From Rickettsia conorii (lineage in GTDB: Bacteria; Pseudomonadota; Alphaproteobacteria; Rickettsiales; Rickettsiaceae), in the NCBI GenBank assembly GCA_020726135.1, contig DYTE01000003.1, positions 1-44,559 of the forward strand: 44,559 bases of DNA, given 5' to 3'. Under the pieces are notes generated by a model. It saw only the letters and a list, made by a program, of their open reading frames with translations. It made no database searches and was not told where the DNA came from. The position numbers were made by a program, and so were the translations under genes. Of the stretch, positions 8,612 through 18,582 are shown one piece after another; the stretch's first letter is position 1; every line of letters starts with the position of its first letter.

Positions 8612-10342
8612 ATGAATATTTTTAATAGATTAAAACAAGACATAATAGAAATAGCCACCCAACTAAATGTTGATCCTACGATTTTAGAACTGGTAAATAT
8701 AGAAATACCAAAAGATACTTTGAATGGTGATGTTTCAACTAACATTGCAATGATAATTGCTTCACGAGAAAAAAGAAATCCAAAAGAAGTTGCTCTTAAT
8801 TTTAAAGAACAATTATCTCAATTGCCTTATATAGCTACTATCGAAGTTGCTGGCCATGGTTTTATTAATTTTATACTTAAACCTGAAATATGGCATAATT
8901 CTATAAGTGAAATTTTGCATAATGAAAAAAAATTTTTTGATGTAAATATTGGAAATCAACAGAAAGTTAATATTGAATATGTTTCAGCTAATCCTACTGG
9001 TCCTATGCATATTGGTCATGCACGTGGAGCTGTTTATGGTGATGCTTTAGCTAAGTTACTTATTAAAACTGGTTATAATGTAACAAAAGAATATTATGTT
9101 AATAATGCAGGATCTCAAATTAAAGCATTAGCTGATACTGTATTTTTGCGTTATAAAGAAGCATTAACTGGAGAAATTGCTATGATTCCAGAAGGGCTTT
9201 ATCCAGGAGAATATTTAATAGATGTTGGTAAAAATTTAGTAAAGCAATATGAAGATAAACTTCTTGATATAGATGATAAAAAAACATATGAAATAATCAA
9301 AAAATTTGCTGTAGATGCAATGATTGTGCTAATCAAGGATGATTTGAAAGAGCTTGGAATTGAACATGATATATTTACATATGAACAGGATTTGCATGAT
9401 AATGGATCTATTGATGAAGTAGTACAAATTTTAACAAATATGGAATTGATTTATAAAGGAGATCTTGATGCTCCAAAAGGTAAACTGGTCGAAAATTGGG
9501 AAATGAGACCTCAAACATTATTCAGATCTAGTAAATTTGGTGATAATCAGGATAGAGCAATAAAAAAATCTGATGATAGTTGGACTTATCTTGCATCTGA
9601 TCTTGCCTATGCTAAAAATAAAATTGATAGAAATTTTGATCATTTAATTTATATACTTGGAGCTGATCATAGTGGATATATCAAACGTATCGAAGCTGTA
9701 GTAAAAGCATTGAGTAGCGACGTTACTATTGATGTTAAAATTTGCCAATTAGTTAATTTTGTAGAAAATGGTGAGCCAATTAAAATGTCTAAACGTCAGG
9801 GAAGTTTTACTACTGTAAAACAAGTGACTGATCTACTTGGTAAAGATATTGTAAGATTTATGATGCTTACACGTAAAAATGATGCAATATTAGATTTTGA
9901 TTTAGAAAAAGTAACCGAACAGTCAAAAGAAAATATAGTATTTTATGTACAATATGCATTTGTTAGAACAATATCTATTTTATCAAAGGCAGAAGATATA
10001 TTAAAAGATGATTATAAATATTTTTTAAATTTTGAGTATGATCTTTCTTTATTATCCATGGAAGAAGAAATTGATCTAATGAAAATATTAGCTTCATGGC
10101 CACGTGTTTTAGAATCTGCTGCTAAATATTCTGAACCTCATAGACTAGCATTTTATGTGATAAACTTATCAGCAAAATTTCATAGTTTATGGAATTTAGG
10201 TCAAGAAAATAATAATTATAGATTTATTGTAGAAAATAATCTTCATCTTACTCTCGCAAGACTTGCTCTTGTAAAATCAATACAACGTATTTTATATGAA
10301 GCTTTTGAAATTATTGGTGTGTCTCATATTACCAAAATGTAA
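8612..10342 (+). CDS. argS: Arginyl-tRNA synthetase
   Basis: A class I aminoacyl-tRNA synthetase charging tRNA-Arg, one of whose substrates is encoded about 1.3 kb upstream. The 576-residue sequence has the HIGH motif in NPTGPMHIGHARGAVYGDAL (around residue 130) and the class signature as IKMSKRQGSFTTV. The N-terminal Add1-type region and the C-terminal helical anticodon-binding (DALR-like) domain are both present. It begins 4 bases after dgt and is followed after 11 bases by the HMG-CoA reductase gene. Confidence 0.97.
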   Translation: MNIFNRLKQDIIEIATQLNVDPTILELVNIEIPKDTLNGDVSTNIAMIIASREKRNPKEVALNFKEQLSQLPYIATIEVAGHGFINFILKPEIWHNSISEILHNEKKFFDVNIGNQQKVNIEYVSANPTGPMHIGHARGAVYGDALAKLLIKTGYNVTKEYYVNNAGSQIKALADTVFLRYKEALTGEIAMIPEGLYPGEYLIDVGKNLVKQYEDKLLDIDDKKTYEIIKKFAVDAMIVLIKDDLKELGIEHDIFTYEQDLHDNGSIDEVVQILTNMELIYKGDLDAPKGKLVENWEMRPQTLFRSSKFGDNQDRAIKKSDDSWTYLASDLAYAKNKIDRNFDHLIYILGADHSGYIKRIEAVVKALSSDVTIDVKICQLVNFVENGEPIKMSKRQGSFTTVKQVTDLLGKDIVRFMMLTRKNDAILDFDLEKVTEQSKENIVFYVQYAFVRTISILSKAEDILKDDYKYFLNFEYDLSLLSMEEEIDLMKILASWPRVLESAAKYSEPHRLAFYVINLSAKFHSLWNLGQENNNYRFIVENNLHLTLARLALVKSIQRILYEAFEIIGVSHITKM

Positions 10343-10353
10343 ATTATCTAATT

Positions 10354-11403
10354 ATGACTGATTTATTTTCTAAATTATATTCGAATGAAGCTATTATACC
10401 TATGAATATTGTAGGGCCAGTTAAAATAATTGGTCCTCTTATTAATGAGGAAATATATATTCCGCTTGCAACATTTGAAACTCCATTATGGCCATCTGTT
10501 GCTAGAGGAGCAAAAATTTCTAGATTGACAGATGGAATTAAATCTATTTTAATAGATGATAAAATGACACGCTCAATATTAGTAGAAGGTGAATCTATTG
10601 AGTATGTTTTAAAAATAATAAATGAATTAGAATCACATCGTAATGCGTTTGAAAATATAGTGGCTAGTACAAGTAGATTTGCTAAATTAAGAGATTTTCA
10701 CATCCAAGTAGTAGCTAATTTATTATTTATCAGATTTGAAATGACGACAGCTGATGCAGCTGGTCATAATATGGTAACAAAAGCTTGTGACACACTGCTT
10801 GAATATATATTAATATCATATCCTTTGTTAAAATATGTTTCTATTAGTGGAAATTTTTGCACAGACAAGAAAGTTTCAGCTGTTAATGGTATTTTAGGTA
10901 GAGGGAAATATGTAGTTGCTGATATTTTAATTCCAGAAGATATTTGTAATAAATATTTAAAGACAAGTCCTGAAAAAATAGTGAATTTAAATATAAAAAA
11001 AAATTTAATTGGTTCTATAATATCAGGTAGTGTTAGAAGCTCTAATGCACATTTTGCAAACATGTTGTTGGCCTTATATTTAGCAACAGGACAAGATGCA
11101 GCAAATATTATCGAAGGATCTCAAGGATTTGTTCATACAGAAGTTAGAAATAAAGATCTATATTTTTCAGTTACATTACCTAATATTATAGTAGGAACAG
11201 TTAGTAATAGCGCAAATATTGCTTTCGTCAAAAAGAATTTAGAGTTACTTGGTTGTTTAAATAATAATATTGGATTTGATTCTAAGAGACTTAGCCTTAT
11301 TGTTGCAGCAACAGTTCTATGTGGGGAATTATCTCTATTGGCAGCTCAAACGAATCAAGGAGAATTAATGAGATCTCATCTTTCTATGGAAAGGTTAAGT
11401 TAA
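10354..11403 (+). CDS. Hydroxymethylglutaryl-CoA reductase
   Basis: HMG-CoA reductase interconverts HMG-CoA and mevalonate. All four catalytic residues can be placed by motif: E42 (PLATFET), K172 (FCTDKK), D248 (ATGQDAAN) and H342 (LMRSHL). Also present are the coenzyme motif variant ADAAGHNMV (normally GDAMGMN), GRGKYVVAD, GSVRSSNAHFANM and CGELSLLAAQ. At 349 residues it is essentially a bare catalytic domain, shorter at the N-terminus than most bacterial or archaeal enzymes and lacking membrane anchors. The usual GTVGGGT is here GTVSNSA. It follows argS by 11 bases. No other mevalonate-pathway gene lies in the window. The direction in vivo (synthesis or mevalonate breakdown) is unknown. Confidence 0.88.
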   Translation: MTDLFSKLYSNEAIIPMNIVGPVKIIGPLINEEIYIPLATFETPLWPSVARGAKISRLTDGIKSILIDDKMTRSILVEGESIEYVLKIINELESHRNAFENIVASTSRFAKLRDFHIQVVANLLFIRFEMTTADAAGHNMVTKACDTLLEYILISYPLLKYVSISGNFCTDKKVSAVNGILGRGKYVVADILIPEDICNKYLKTSPEKIVNLNIKKNLIGSIISGSVRSSNAHFANMLLALYLATGQDAANIIEGSQGFVHTEVRNKDLYFSVTLPNIIVGTVSNSANIAFVKKNLELLGCLNNNIGFDSKRLSLIVAATVLCGELSLLAAQTNQGELMRSHLSMERLS

Positions 11404-11418
11404 GATTTTTAATTTTAC

Positions 11419-11447
11419 CAGCATAAGGTGAAATTTAACTTATGCTG
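11419..11447. terminator. Stem-loop between convergent HMG-CoA reductase and phaZ genes
   Basis: A perfect 9-bp inverted repeat CAGCATAAG/CTTATGCTG encloses an 11-base loop, in the 62-base gap between two convergent genes. It is the only obvious G+C-containing hairpin in the gap. The flanks are T/A-rich but lack a clean T run, so bidirectional termination is an inference. Confidence 0.5.
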
Positions 11448-11465
11448 ATTAATTATAGTGATTTG

Positions 11466-12875
11466 TTATATTGGTTTATTAATAATATTATTTCCAGATG
11501 AAAATACTGGTACATCAGGAATATTCTTACCTTGTTTTATATCAATATCAGTTATTACTGGGATATTTAATGGAATGTGGCAATTGGTATCATGTTTATG
11601 ATCTTTATTATTACAATTATCCTTAAAGTTTTTATCTTGAGAATATATAAAATTACAAATTTCTGGAACAATAAATTTCTTAAATTTAGAGCCACTAAAA
11701 ACACCATAATGTCCAACATTGGGTTCCAAATGATATTGTTTCATATTATCAGGAACATTTTTACAAAGATTTAAAACTGCTTTAGTTTGACCTACTGCCG
11801 CTATATCATCTTTTTCACCTTCAACAGCTAATATTGCAGTTTTTGTTATATCTTCTAGATGGACTTCTCTATCTCTTGAAACAAATTTGCCTTTTGCAAG
11901 AGCAAAATCTTTAAATACTTCTTCGATTGTTTGAAGATAAAATTCCGCTGGTAAATCCATAATTGATAAATATTCATCATAAAATTTACTTATACGTTCA
12001 GCATTAGTTTTATCTCCATTTGCCAAACTAAAGAATAAATCTATATGTGAATTAATATGACGTCCCATATCCATGCTCATAAAGCCTGCAAGTTGTAAAA
12101 AACCTGGATATACTTCTCTTCCATGACCTTTATAACTCGGTGGAACAGTCATAGTAACCATTTGTTCAAACCATTCTACACTTTTATTCTTTGCGAACAT
12201 GTCAACTTTTGTAGGTCGTTTTCTCGCATCAATAGGACCGCCCATTAATATAAGGGAAGATGGAACATGAGGATCGTTATTTTTCGCCATAATACTGGTT
12301 GCTGCAAGCACAGGCACTGTAGGTTGACAAACTGCCATAACATGTAGATCAGGACCAAGATGTTGCATAAATTCAATTAAATAATCTATAAAATTATCAA
12401 CATTAAAATTTCCTTCACTTGCTGGTACCTTATTTGCGCTTATCCAATCTGTGATATAGACATCACAATATGGTAACATTTCCTCTACAGTATTACGTAG
12501 TAATGTTGGATGATGACCAGCCATTGGAGCTACAATTAATAATTTAGGCATTGGTTTTTTATATTCCAATTTCTTAAATCTTTTAAGAATACAAAATGTT
12601 TTAGATAATATTATTTTTTCTTGTATATCAATTATTTTACCATCAACTTCACATTCCTTGATATTAAATCGCGGTTTTTTATATTCTTTTGTTAAACGAA
12701 TTCCCATGGTTAACATTGCATTAACTATCCTCAAATAAGGAGTGTCGTTCATATTACTGTAGGATGATAATACATCTTGCGAAGCTTGAAGCATAAAATT
12801 CATTGATTTAAAACCAGCTTTTAATGTTTCAACTCCGTAATATAAATAATTATTATTGTTACTATGTGTTTTCAT
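11466..12875 (-). CDS. phaZ: Intracellular polyhydroxyalkanoate depolymerase
   Basis: It degrades stored polyhydroxyalkanoate granules. The catalytic nucleophile is C183 in MAVCQPTVPVL, the same position as the active cysteine of Ralstonia PhaZa1. The acid lies in VEGEKDDIAA and the histidine in EPNVGHYGVFSG. LLIVAPMAGHHPTLLRNTV and VYITDWISANKVP are strongly conserved family segments. The 469-residue length exceeds the usual roughly 410-420 because of a polar Asn/Lys/Asp-rich C-terminal tail of about 50 residues. It is transcribed divergently from der (70-base gap) and is 24 kb from phaC. Confidence 0.94.
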   Translation of the reverse strand: MKTHSNNNNYLYYGVETLKAGFKSMNFMLQASQDVLSSYSNMNDTPYLRIVNAMLTMGIRLTKEYKKPRFNIKECEVDGKIIDIQEKIILSKTFCILKRFKKLEYKKPMPKLLIVAPMAGHHPTLLRNTVEEMLPYCDVYITDWISANKVPASEGNFNVDNFIDYLIEFMQHLGPDLHVMAVCQPTVPVLAATSIMAKNNDPHVPSSLILMGGPIDARKRPTKVDMFAKNKSVEWFEQMVTMTVPPSYKGHGREVYPGFLQLAGFMSMDMGRHINSHIDLFFSLANGDKTNAERISKFYDEYLSIMDLPAEFYLQTIEEVFKDFALAKGKFVSRDREVHLEDITKTAILAVEGEKDDIAAVGQTKAVLNLCKNVPDNMKQYHLEPNVGHYGVFSGSKFKKFIVPEICNFIYSQDKNFKDNCNNKDHKHDTNCHIPLNIPVITDIDIKQGKNIPDVPVFSSGNNIINKPI

Positions 12876-12945
12876 ATTGTTTCTATTTTATTTTGATCAT
12901 TTCAATGCTAGTATATAATCTTTGATTTTACTAGATTAATATATA

Positions 12946-14280
12946 ATGAGCAAGATAATAAGTTTAATTGGTCGACCTAATGTTGGAAAGTCGACATTAT
13001 TTAATCGCATGAGTGTAAATATAAAAGCTATTGTCCATGATTTAGCTGGAGTGACTCGTGATTTGAAATATGCAAATGCACAAATTGGTGGATTAGAATT
13101 TACAATTGTTGATACTCCTGGTCTTGAGAATGCTAAAACTGATAAGTTAGAATATCGTATGATGCAACAAACATTAAAAGCAATTGAGGAATCTGACATA
13201 TTATTTTTCATTGTTGATGGTAAAACATCTGTAACTACAGAAGATAAAATATTTGCGGATTTATTACGTAAACAAGAAAAACCAGTAATATTAGTGGTAA
13301 ATAAATGCGAAGGAAATTTTAGCTTTTCTAAGGATTATTATAAACTTGGATTTAAAAATATGATTGCTATTTCAGCTGAACATGGCATTGGTATTATGGA
13401 TATTTATGAGTCAATTGCACCTTATTTTGAAGAAGATGAAGAATATCATATAGATGATGGTGGTAAAGTAAATCATGTCCAAATAGTTATAGCTGGTAGA
13501 CCTAATGCTGGTAAATCTACTTTCATTAATGCAATTCTAAATGAGGAAAGATTGCTAACAGGTCCAGAAGCTGGGATTACGCGAGAATCTATAGAAATTG
13601 ATTTTCATCATAATGGTTCTAAAATGAAGTTAATAGATACAGCTGGTCTTAGACGTAAATCTCTTGTTACCAAATCATTAGAGAAATTATCAACTTCAGA
13701 TACGATATCAACTATTCAATATGCAAATGTTGTTATATTGATGATTGATGCAACAGCTCCACTAGAGCAACAAGATTTAAATATTGCGTCTCATGTGGTA
13801 CGTGAAGGGAGGGCTATTATTTTAGTGATTAATAAATGGGATTTAGTTAAAGATAAAGAAAATTTTAAGAAAGAATTGGAATATAATGTAGAAACAAATT
13901 TATCACAAATTAAAGGGGTTCCTATATTATATATTTCAGCACTTCATAAACAAAATATTAAACAAGTTTTAGATGAAACTATAAAAATTTATGAAATATG
14001 GAATAAAAGAATCTCTACAAGCAAGTTAAATGCTTGGCTTGCTGTTGTTACTGAAGATCATCCATTGCCATTACAAAAAGGTGGCAAAAGAGTGCGTGTG
14101 AAATATATTACTCAAATAAAGTCAAGACCTCCAACATTTAAATTATTTGCAAATAATCCAGAGAAAATTACTGATAATTATACAAAATATTTAGTCAATA
14201 ATTTGCGTGAAAATTTTATTATGCCAGGTGTACCTATAAGATTTTATTATGAAAAAAATCACAATCCATATGTAAAATAA
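12946..14280 (+). CDS. der: Ribosome-associated double GTPase Der (EngA)
   Basis: Required for 50S subunit maturation. Two GTPase domains in tandem are visible: the first with GRPNVGKSTLFNR (residues 8-20), DTPGLE and NKCE, the second with GRPNAGKSTFINAIL, DTAGLRRK and NKWD. A C-terminal KH-like domain ends in GVPIRFYYEKNHNPY. The 444-residue length is typical. The ATG at 12946 leaves MSKIISLIGRPN, the normal start. Confidence 0.97.
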   Translation: MSKIISLIGRPNVGKSTLFNRMSVNIKAIVHDLAGVTRDLKYANAQIGGLEFTIVDTPGLENAKTDKLEYRMMQQTLKAIEESDILFFIVDGKTSVTTEDKIFADLLRKQEKPVILVVNKCEGNFSFSKDYYKLGFKNMIAISAEHGIGIMDIYESIAPYFEEDEEYHIDDGGKVNHVQIVIAGRPNAGKSTFINAILNEERLLTGPEAGITRESIEIDFHHNGSKMKLIDTAGLRRKSLVTKSLEKLSTSDTISTIQYANVVILMIDATAPLEQQDLNIASHVVREGRAIILVINKWDLVKDKENFKKELEYNVETNLSQIKGVPILYISALHKQNIKQVLDETIKIYEIWNKRISTSKLNAWLAVVTEDHPLPLQKGGKRVRVKYITQIKSRPPTFKLFANNPEKITDNYTKYLVNNLRENFIMPGVPIRFYYEKNHNPYVK

Positions 14281-14342
14281 ATATATATTATTCAATAATA
14301 TTAAAAATTATGTACATTAAATTAATTTTATTTCATATTCAA

Positions 14343-14373
14343 TTATTAATATAAATTAAATTTATATTAATAA
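14343..14373. repeat. 31-bp AT-only palindrome between convergent genes
   Basis: TTATTAATATAAA and TTTATATTAATAA form a perfect 13-bp inverted repeat around TTAAA, which itself nearly continues the symmetry. It sits in the middle of the 156-base convergent gap between der and the coiled-coil gene. It may act as a bidirectional terminator or transcript-stabilising hairpin, but the lack of G or C makes a stable RNA stem less certain. Confidence 0.5.
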
Positions 14374-14436
14374 TTTGCAGCGCATTATATTAAAATATTA
14401 AGAACAATGATGTTAAATATTTTAGAAATAGGAATA

Positions 14437-15816
14437 TCAAATTCCTCTGGATTCAGGCTTTGGTGCAATTGTATATTTTTCTGCATAATAATCTAGTGCT
14501 TTATTTCTAGCTTTAGTTTTTGAGCTACTTTTAATCATTTGTTGTTGTGATGTATATTCATTTTTCATATAATCATAACATGAAAGTCCAATTTCAGTAA
14601 TTTGTTCTTTTGTTTCTTTGTCTTTTGGTTCAAATTGTATCTTTGTATCAAAATACTTTAATATCTTTTTTTCATTATCGTCACTACTTATTGATTGTTT
14701 TTCCTTTGTTTGACTTACTGATTTTCCTCCATTGTCTATTATTTTTTGTTGGATAGTATAATTTATTGCTTTTAACTGATTTTTCTTGAAAGATTGATTC
14801 AGATTAATTAATATTTCATCTCCTGTTTCAGTATACATTGTCAATATATTTAAATCTTCTTCATGTATTTGTTTATATTTTTCTTGTAATTGTTTTAATT
14901 GATTTTCTAAAATATTTAATATTAATTTTTCTATATTATTATTTACAGTTTTTAATCGTGTTACATTTAATATTTCAGATTCAGTCAAAATATCTATATC
15001 ATCATGTTTCTTAGTGTCATTATATAATTTTACTATATCACATTTTATTTGACTAATTTCTTCATATTCTTTTTTTAAATTTTCTAGTTTTTTTAACGAA
15101 TTTAAGATTGTTTGAGATTGGAATTGTAGTAGACCCCAATTTTTAATCATTTCATTTAAAACATCAATATCAACTAAGTCTACTTCATTTGTAGCAAACT
15201 TATTTTTATCTTTACATGATAAATTATAAGCAACTATAAGAAATTTTTCTAAATCTAAATCTTCTTTTAAAATTGTTATAGAATCTTTAAAATTTTTTTT
15301 GTATCTATTAAGTATTTCTCTTTTTTCTACTAAATTTTTTAATTTAGTTTCTAGATTCTTTAAATCTGTATCATTTAATTCAAATATTTTGTTATTCTGA
15401 TAACCTAATAATTCCAAAGTTTTTAGTTTTTGATTATTATTATCATATAATCTATTGAAATACACTTGAATATAACTATTTTTATTATTTATATAGTTAA
15501 TTAACACTTTATAAAAAAAATCTTTATTTATATTTTTACCTACATAAGTAATATCTTGCAATGGAATATCTTTATATTGTTTTGAGATATTCGATTCAAT
15601 ATTAGCTTTATTTTTATCTCTTAATATTATAGCTGTATTAATAAATGTTACTGTAGATTCTTTATCGAGATTCAAATAATTTTGTATGTTTTGAAACTCT
15701 AGTAACTTTATAGCATCTCTACTTGAGGAAAGTTTAAAACTTAATGTTGACTCTGGTATATTTTCATTATTATTTTCAATATTTATTATAAAATTCTCTG
15801 TGTTTTCTATTTTCAT
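14437..15816 (-). CDS. Hypothetical coiled-coil protein, 459 aa
   Basis: I do not recognise this family. The protein has no signal peptide and no membrane segment. Long heptad-rich helices run through much of it (about residues 130-200, 220-260 and 280-320), heavy in Lys, Glu, Asn and Leu. The C-terminal roughly 100 residues are polar (Ser/Lys/Gln-rich) and end in a basic stretch with TAPKPESRGI. A large cytoplasmic or secreted coiled-coil protein in a host-associated bacterium could be an effector, but nothing in the sequence proves that. It stands alone on the minus strand, 88 bases below the AsmA-like gene. Confidence 0.7.
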   Translation of the reverse strand: MKIENTENFIINIENNNENIPESTLSFKLSSSRDAIKLLEFQNIQNYLNLDKESTVTFINTAIILRDKNKANIESNISKQYKDIPLQDITYVGKNINKDFFYKVLINYINNKNSYIQVYFNRLYDNNNQKLKTLELLGYQNNKIFELNDTDLKNLETKLKNLVEKREILNRYKKNFKDSITILKEDLDLEKFLIVAYNLSCKDKNKFATNEVDLVDIDVLNEMIKNWGLLQFQSQTILNSLKKLENLKKEYEEISQIKCDIVKLYNDTKKHDDIDILTESEILNVTRLKTVNNNIEKLILNILENQLKQLQEKYKQIHEEDLNILTMYTETGDEILINLNQSFKKNQLKAINYTIQQKIIDNGGKSVSQTKEKQSISSDDNEKKILKYFDTKIQFEPKDKETKEQITEIGLSCYDYMKNEYTSQQQMIKSSSKTKARNKALDYYAEKYTIAPKPESRGI

Positions 15817-15904
15817 ATAATTATTCTATGTTATATATTTTAATAAAATTATTAAATCATTATATTCCTTATAACAATAATGCAAAAATGGAAATGATTA
15901 AAAT

Positions 15905-18373
15905 TTAATATTTAGAACTAACAGAATAAGGAAAAACTTTGGACAATATATATCCTATTATTGGTATTTTAGTAACAATTTTACTTATTAAAAATACTGA
16001 AGGTATAACATTTCCTTTAATATCATATGTTCTGTTTTTAGTATCAATATTACCATTCATCGTACAGTCAAATGCTATGCCAGTTGCTTCAGCATTTGAT
16101 ATTAACAAAACATCTTTGATATAACTAAATTTACCCTCCATTTCAGAGAATGAAATATCTTGATTATTTGTAATAAAATTTAATATACCTGGAAATGATA
16201 TAAACCCTACAAGTCTTGTAAGAAAAGGAGTTTTAACAGCAGTAAAACGTTTAATTAAAAAATTACCATCTAAAATTGGTATTATCTCCCCTCTTTTTAC
16301 ATCATATCTTTTTGTGTTAATAGTTGCATTTAATTCACCAGATTTCATATTTTGATATAAATCTAATGATTTAAATAATGATCCAACATCTGCACAATAA
16401 ATCTGCCATTTTTCTAAATCTGTTTCAGAGATTAAACTAGCTTCTAGTTTTTTACCACCTATTTGAGCATTAAGATTTGAAGAAAGACATCTAGATTTTG
16501 TACAAAACATATTAAATTTTACATTATTTAAAGAAATATCATGTTTTAATTTTATTCTACCTATGTCAATTTTTATATCAGTTGACATAGAATCAGATTC
16601 TTTCTTTAATAATTCCATCATATTAAGTTTTGATAAATCAAGAACTGTTCCATTAATATCTGCTATTAATGTATCATCACTTAATGTTATTTTCGCTAAA
16701 ATATCAGTATTTTGACTTGTTATTTTATTAAAATCCATTATATATTTATTACCATTAATGACTGCATTACCTATTATTTTCAAATTATCTTCACCTTGCA
16801 AATTAATTGAAATTTGATTATTAGAATTATTATTTAATATATATTCCACGTTTAAAGTAGCAATTTTATTTTTAGGTTTAAAAATTGATATTTTATCAAT
16901 ATAAAATTCTAAATTATATAAATTAGCAGCCATGTTAATTATATTGTTACCATTTTTTAAAGTTTTATATTGAAATAATATTTTTGTTAAACCGTCAAGA
17001 TTTAAAATATTAAACATTTCATCTTTAATAGCAAGGTTAACATCTAGAGTTAAAATATTAAAATAATCTAATTTAGAATTATCTTTTATATTATGAGTAA
17101 AATTTATCTTTGCATTATTATTATTAATAATAGCATTACCAGTAATAATAATATTATCGTTTGTTAGTTTGCCTTTCAAATTTCCATTTTTTACAATTAT
17201 TTTATTATCGAATATTTTAATAGAGACATTAGACATTGATGATGATATATTAAATATATTTGGAATTTCTTTTTTTAATGGAATAGTAAGTGATATTTTT
17301 GTTTCTGCATTTCCTGTAATTTTTTTTAAATCTATTTGATTTTTTTTTAAATTTTGAGATATATCATTTTCTATATAATTTAAATAGTCAGAGATTGGAC
17401 CTGTTATATTAGCATCTAAACTTAAATTAATATTATTCATATCTTGATAATCTAAAATAGCATATCCTTGAGTAAGTTTACTTTTACCAGCATTAGCTTT
17501 ATTAATTTTAAATTTACTTATCCCGCCACGTATTTCAATATCACTATCAATATTTGCAATTATTGGATAATCTTTATTATATATAAATTGTAGATTTTCT
17601 ACTTTAAAATCACCATATAACATTTCTGTTGTTATTGCTGTTTTATTGATTGTATCAAGGTCAAGATTTGTAGTGATGGAACCCGTAATTATTCCATTCT
17701 TTGTAGATTTATCAAGAAAATTAAATATTTCATTTTTTGGTAAGAACATTTCTAATTCTTTATATATAGAAATTGCTAGATTATCTGTAATTAATTTTGC
17801 ATTAATAATATTTTTTTGTTGAGTTGCTATAAATTTTAATGATGCATCTTTTATAGTAGCATCTACATGAACTGATTTTTTGATATTATTATAAATATCA
17901 CCATTATATGATAATAAAAATTTATTATTTATCTTGTCTAAACAATGTAGTTTTGCAGTAATTTTATTTTGAATAAAATCAAGTTTGGTTTGACCATTTA
18001 TATTAAATTTTACTATTTCTTTATTTTCTTCTATCTGAACTGTCGCTTTAGCATTATTAATAATAATTAATATAGGTAATTTTTTAAATATGTTATTTTG
18101 TAAATTAAAATCAAATTTAATGTCAACATCATCTATTGATATAATAAAATTATCATTAAACTTTAAAGTAATAGAGTTAATTGATAAATTATTATTCTTA
18201 AGATTTAAATTTATCAATTTAGCTTTAATTTCTTTTTGCTTTAAATAATATTCTATAATTGAAGTTAATTGCTTATTAAAATGACCATTAAATAATCCAT
18301 ATAATGCACTAATAATTAATATTATAAACATTATCAAAAATGTTTTAAAACTAAAGATTCTATATGAATTCAT
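15905..18373 (-). CDS. AsmA/YhdP-like envelope protein (DUF3971-type)
   Basis: A long envelope protein with one N-terminal transmembrane helix (KTFLIMFIILIISALYGLF) and a large periplasmic beta-rich body of repeating short strands. The C-terminal AsmA-like segment (NGNIDTKNRTYDIKGNVIPS followed by ISKIVTKIPIIGYIL) is typical of the alphaproteobacterial DUF3971/AsmA-C family. Proteins of this group are implicated in lipid transport to, and homeostasis of, the outer membrane. I chose the ATG at 18373, which puts 8 residues before the helix. ATG 18424 or TTG 18436 would add 17-21 residues. About 822 residues. Confidence 0.82.
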   Translation of the reverse strand: MNSYRIFSFKTFLIMFIILIISALYGLFNGHFNKQLTSIIEYYLKQKEIKAKLINLNLKNNNLSINSITLKFNDNFIISIDDVDIKFDFNLQNNIFKKLPILIIINNAKATVQIEENKEIVKFNINGQTKLDFIQNKITAKLHCLDKINNKFLLSYNGDIYNNIKKSVHVDATIKDASLKFIATQQKNIINAKLITDNLAISIYKELEMFLPKNEIFNFLDKSTKNGIITGSITTNLDLDTINKTAITTEMLYGDFKVENLQFIYNKDYPIIANIDSDIEIRGGISKFKINKANAGKSKLTQGYAILDYQDMNNINLSLDANITGPISDYLNYIENDISQNLKKNQIDLKKITGNAETKISLTIPLKKEIPNIFNISSSMSNVSIKIFDNKIIVKNGNLKGKLTNDNIIITGNAIINNNNAKINFTHNIKDNSKLDYFNILTLDVNLAIKDEMFNILNLDGLTKILFQYKTLKNGNNIINMAANLYNLEFYIDKISIFKPKNKIATLNVEYILNNNSNNQISINLQGEDNLKIIGNAVINGNKYIMDFNKITSQNTDILAKITLSDDTLIADINGTVLDLSKLNMMELLKKESDSMSTDIKIDIGRIKLKHDISLNNVKFNMFCTKSRCLSSNLNAQIGGKKLEASLISETDLEKWQIYCADVGSLFKSLDLYQNMKSGELNATINTKRYDVKRGEIIPILDGNFLIKRFTAVKTPFLTRLVGFISFPGILNFITNNQDISFSEMEGKFSYIKDVLLISNAEATGIAFDCTMNGNIDTKNRTYDIKGNVIPSVFLISKIVTKIPIIGYILSKVFPYSVSSKY

Positions 18374-18582
18374 ATATTTGAAATATTTTATATAGTAAAT
18401 TTTATAGTTTATATAACAATTCATGAAGTTTAACAACTAGTTCAATAATTTGCATGAAACTATACTATAAAATTATGTATAATTAATACAATAAATTGTT
18501 AAAATTTTACATTTATTCTAGACTAATAGCTTTATTAAGCTTATATTATTAATTAAAAATAACAATTAATTTCAATGAATTT

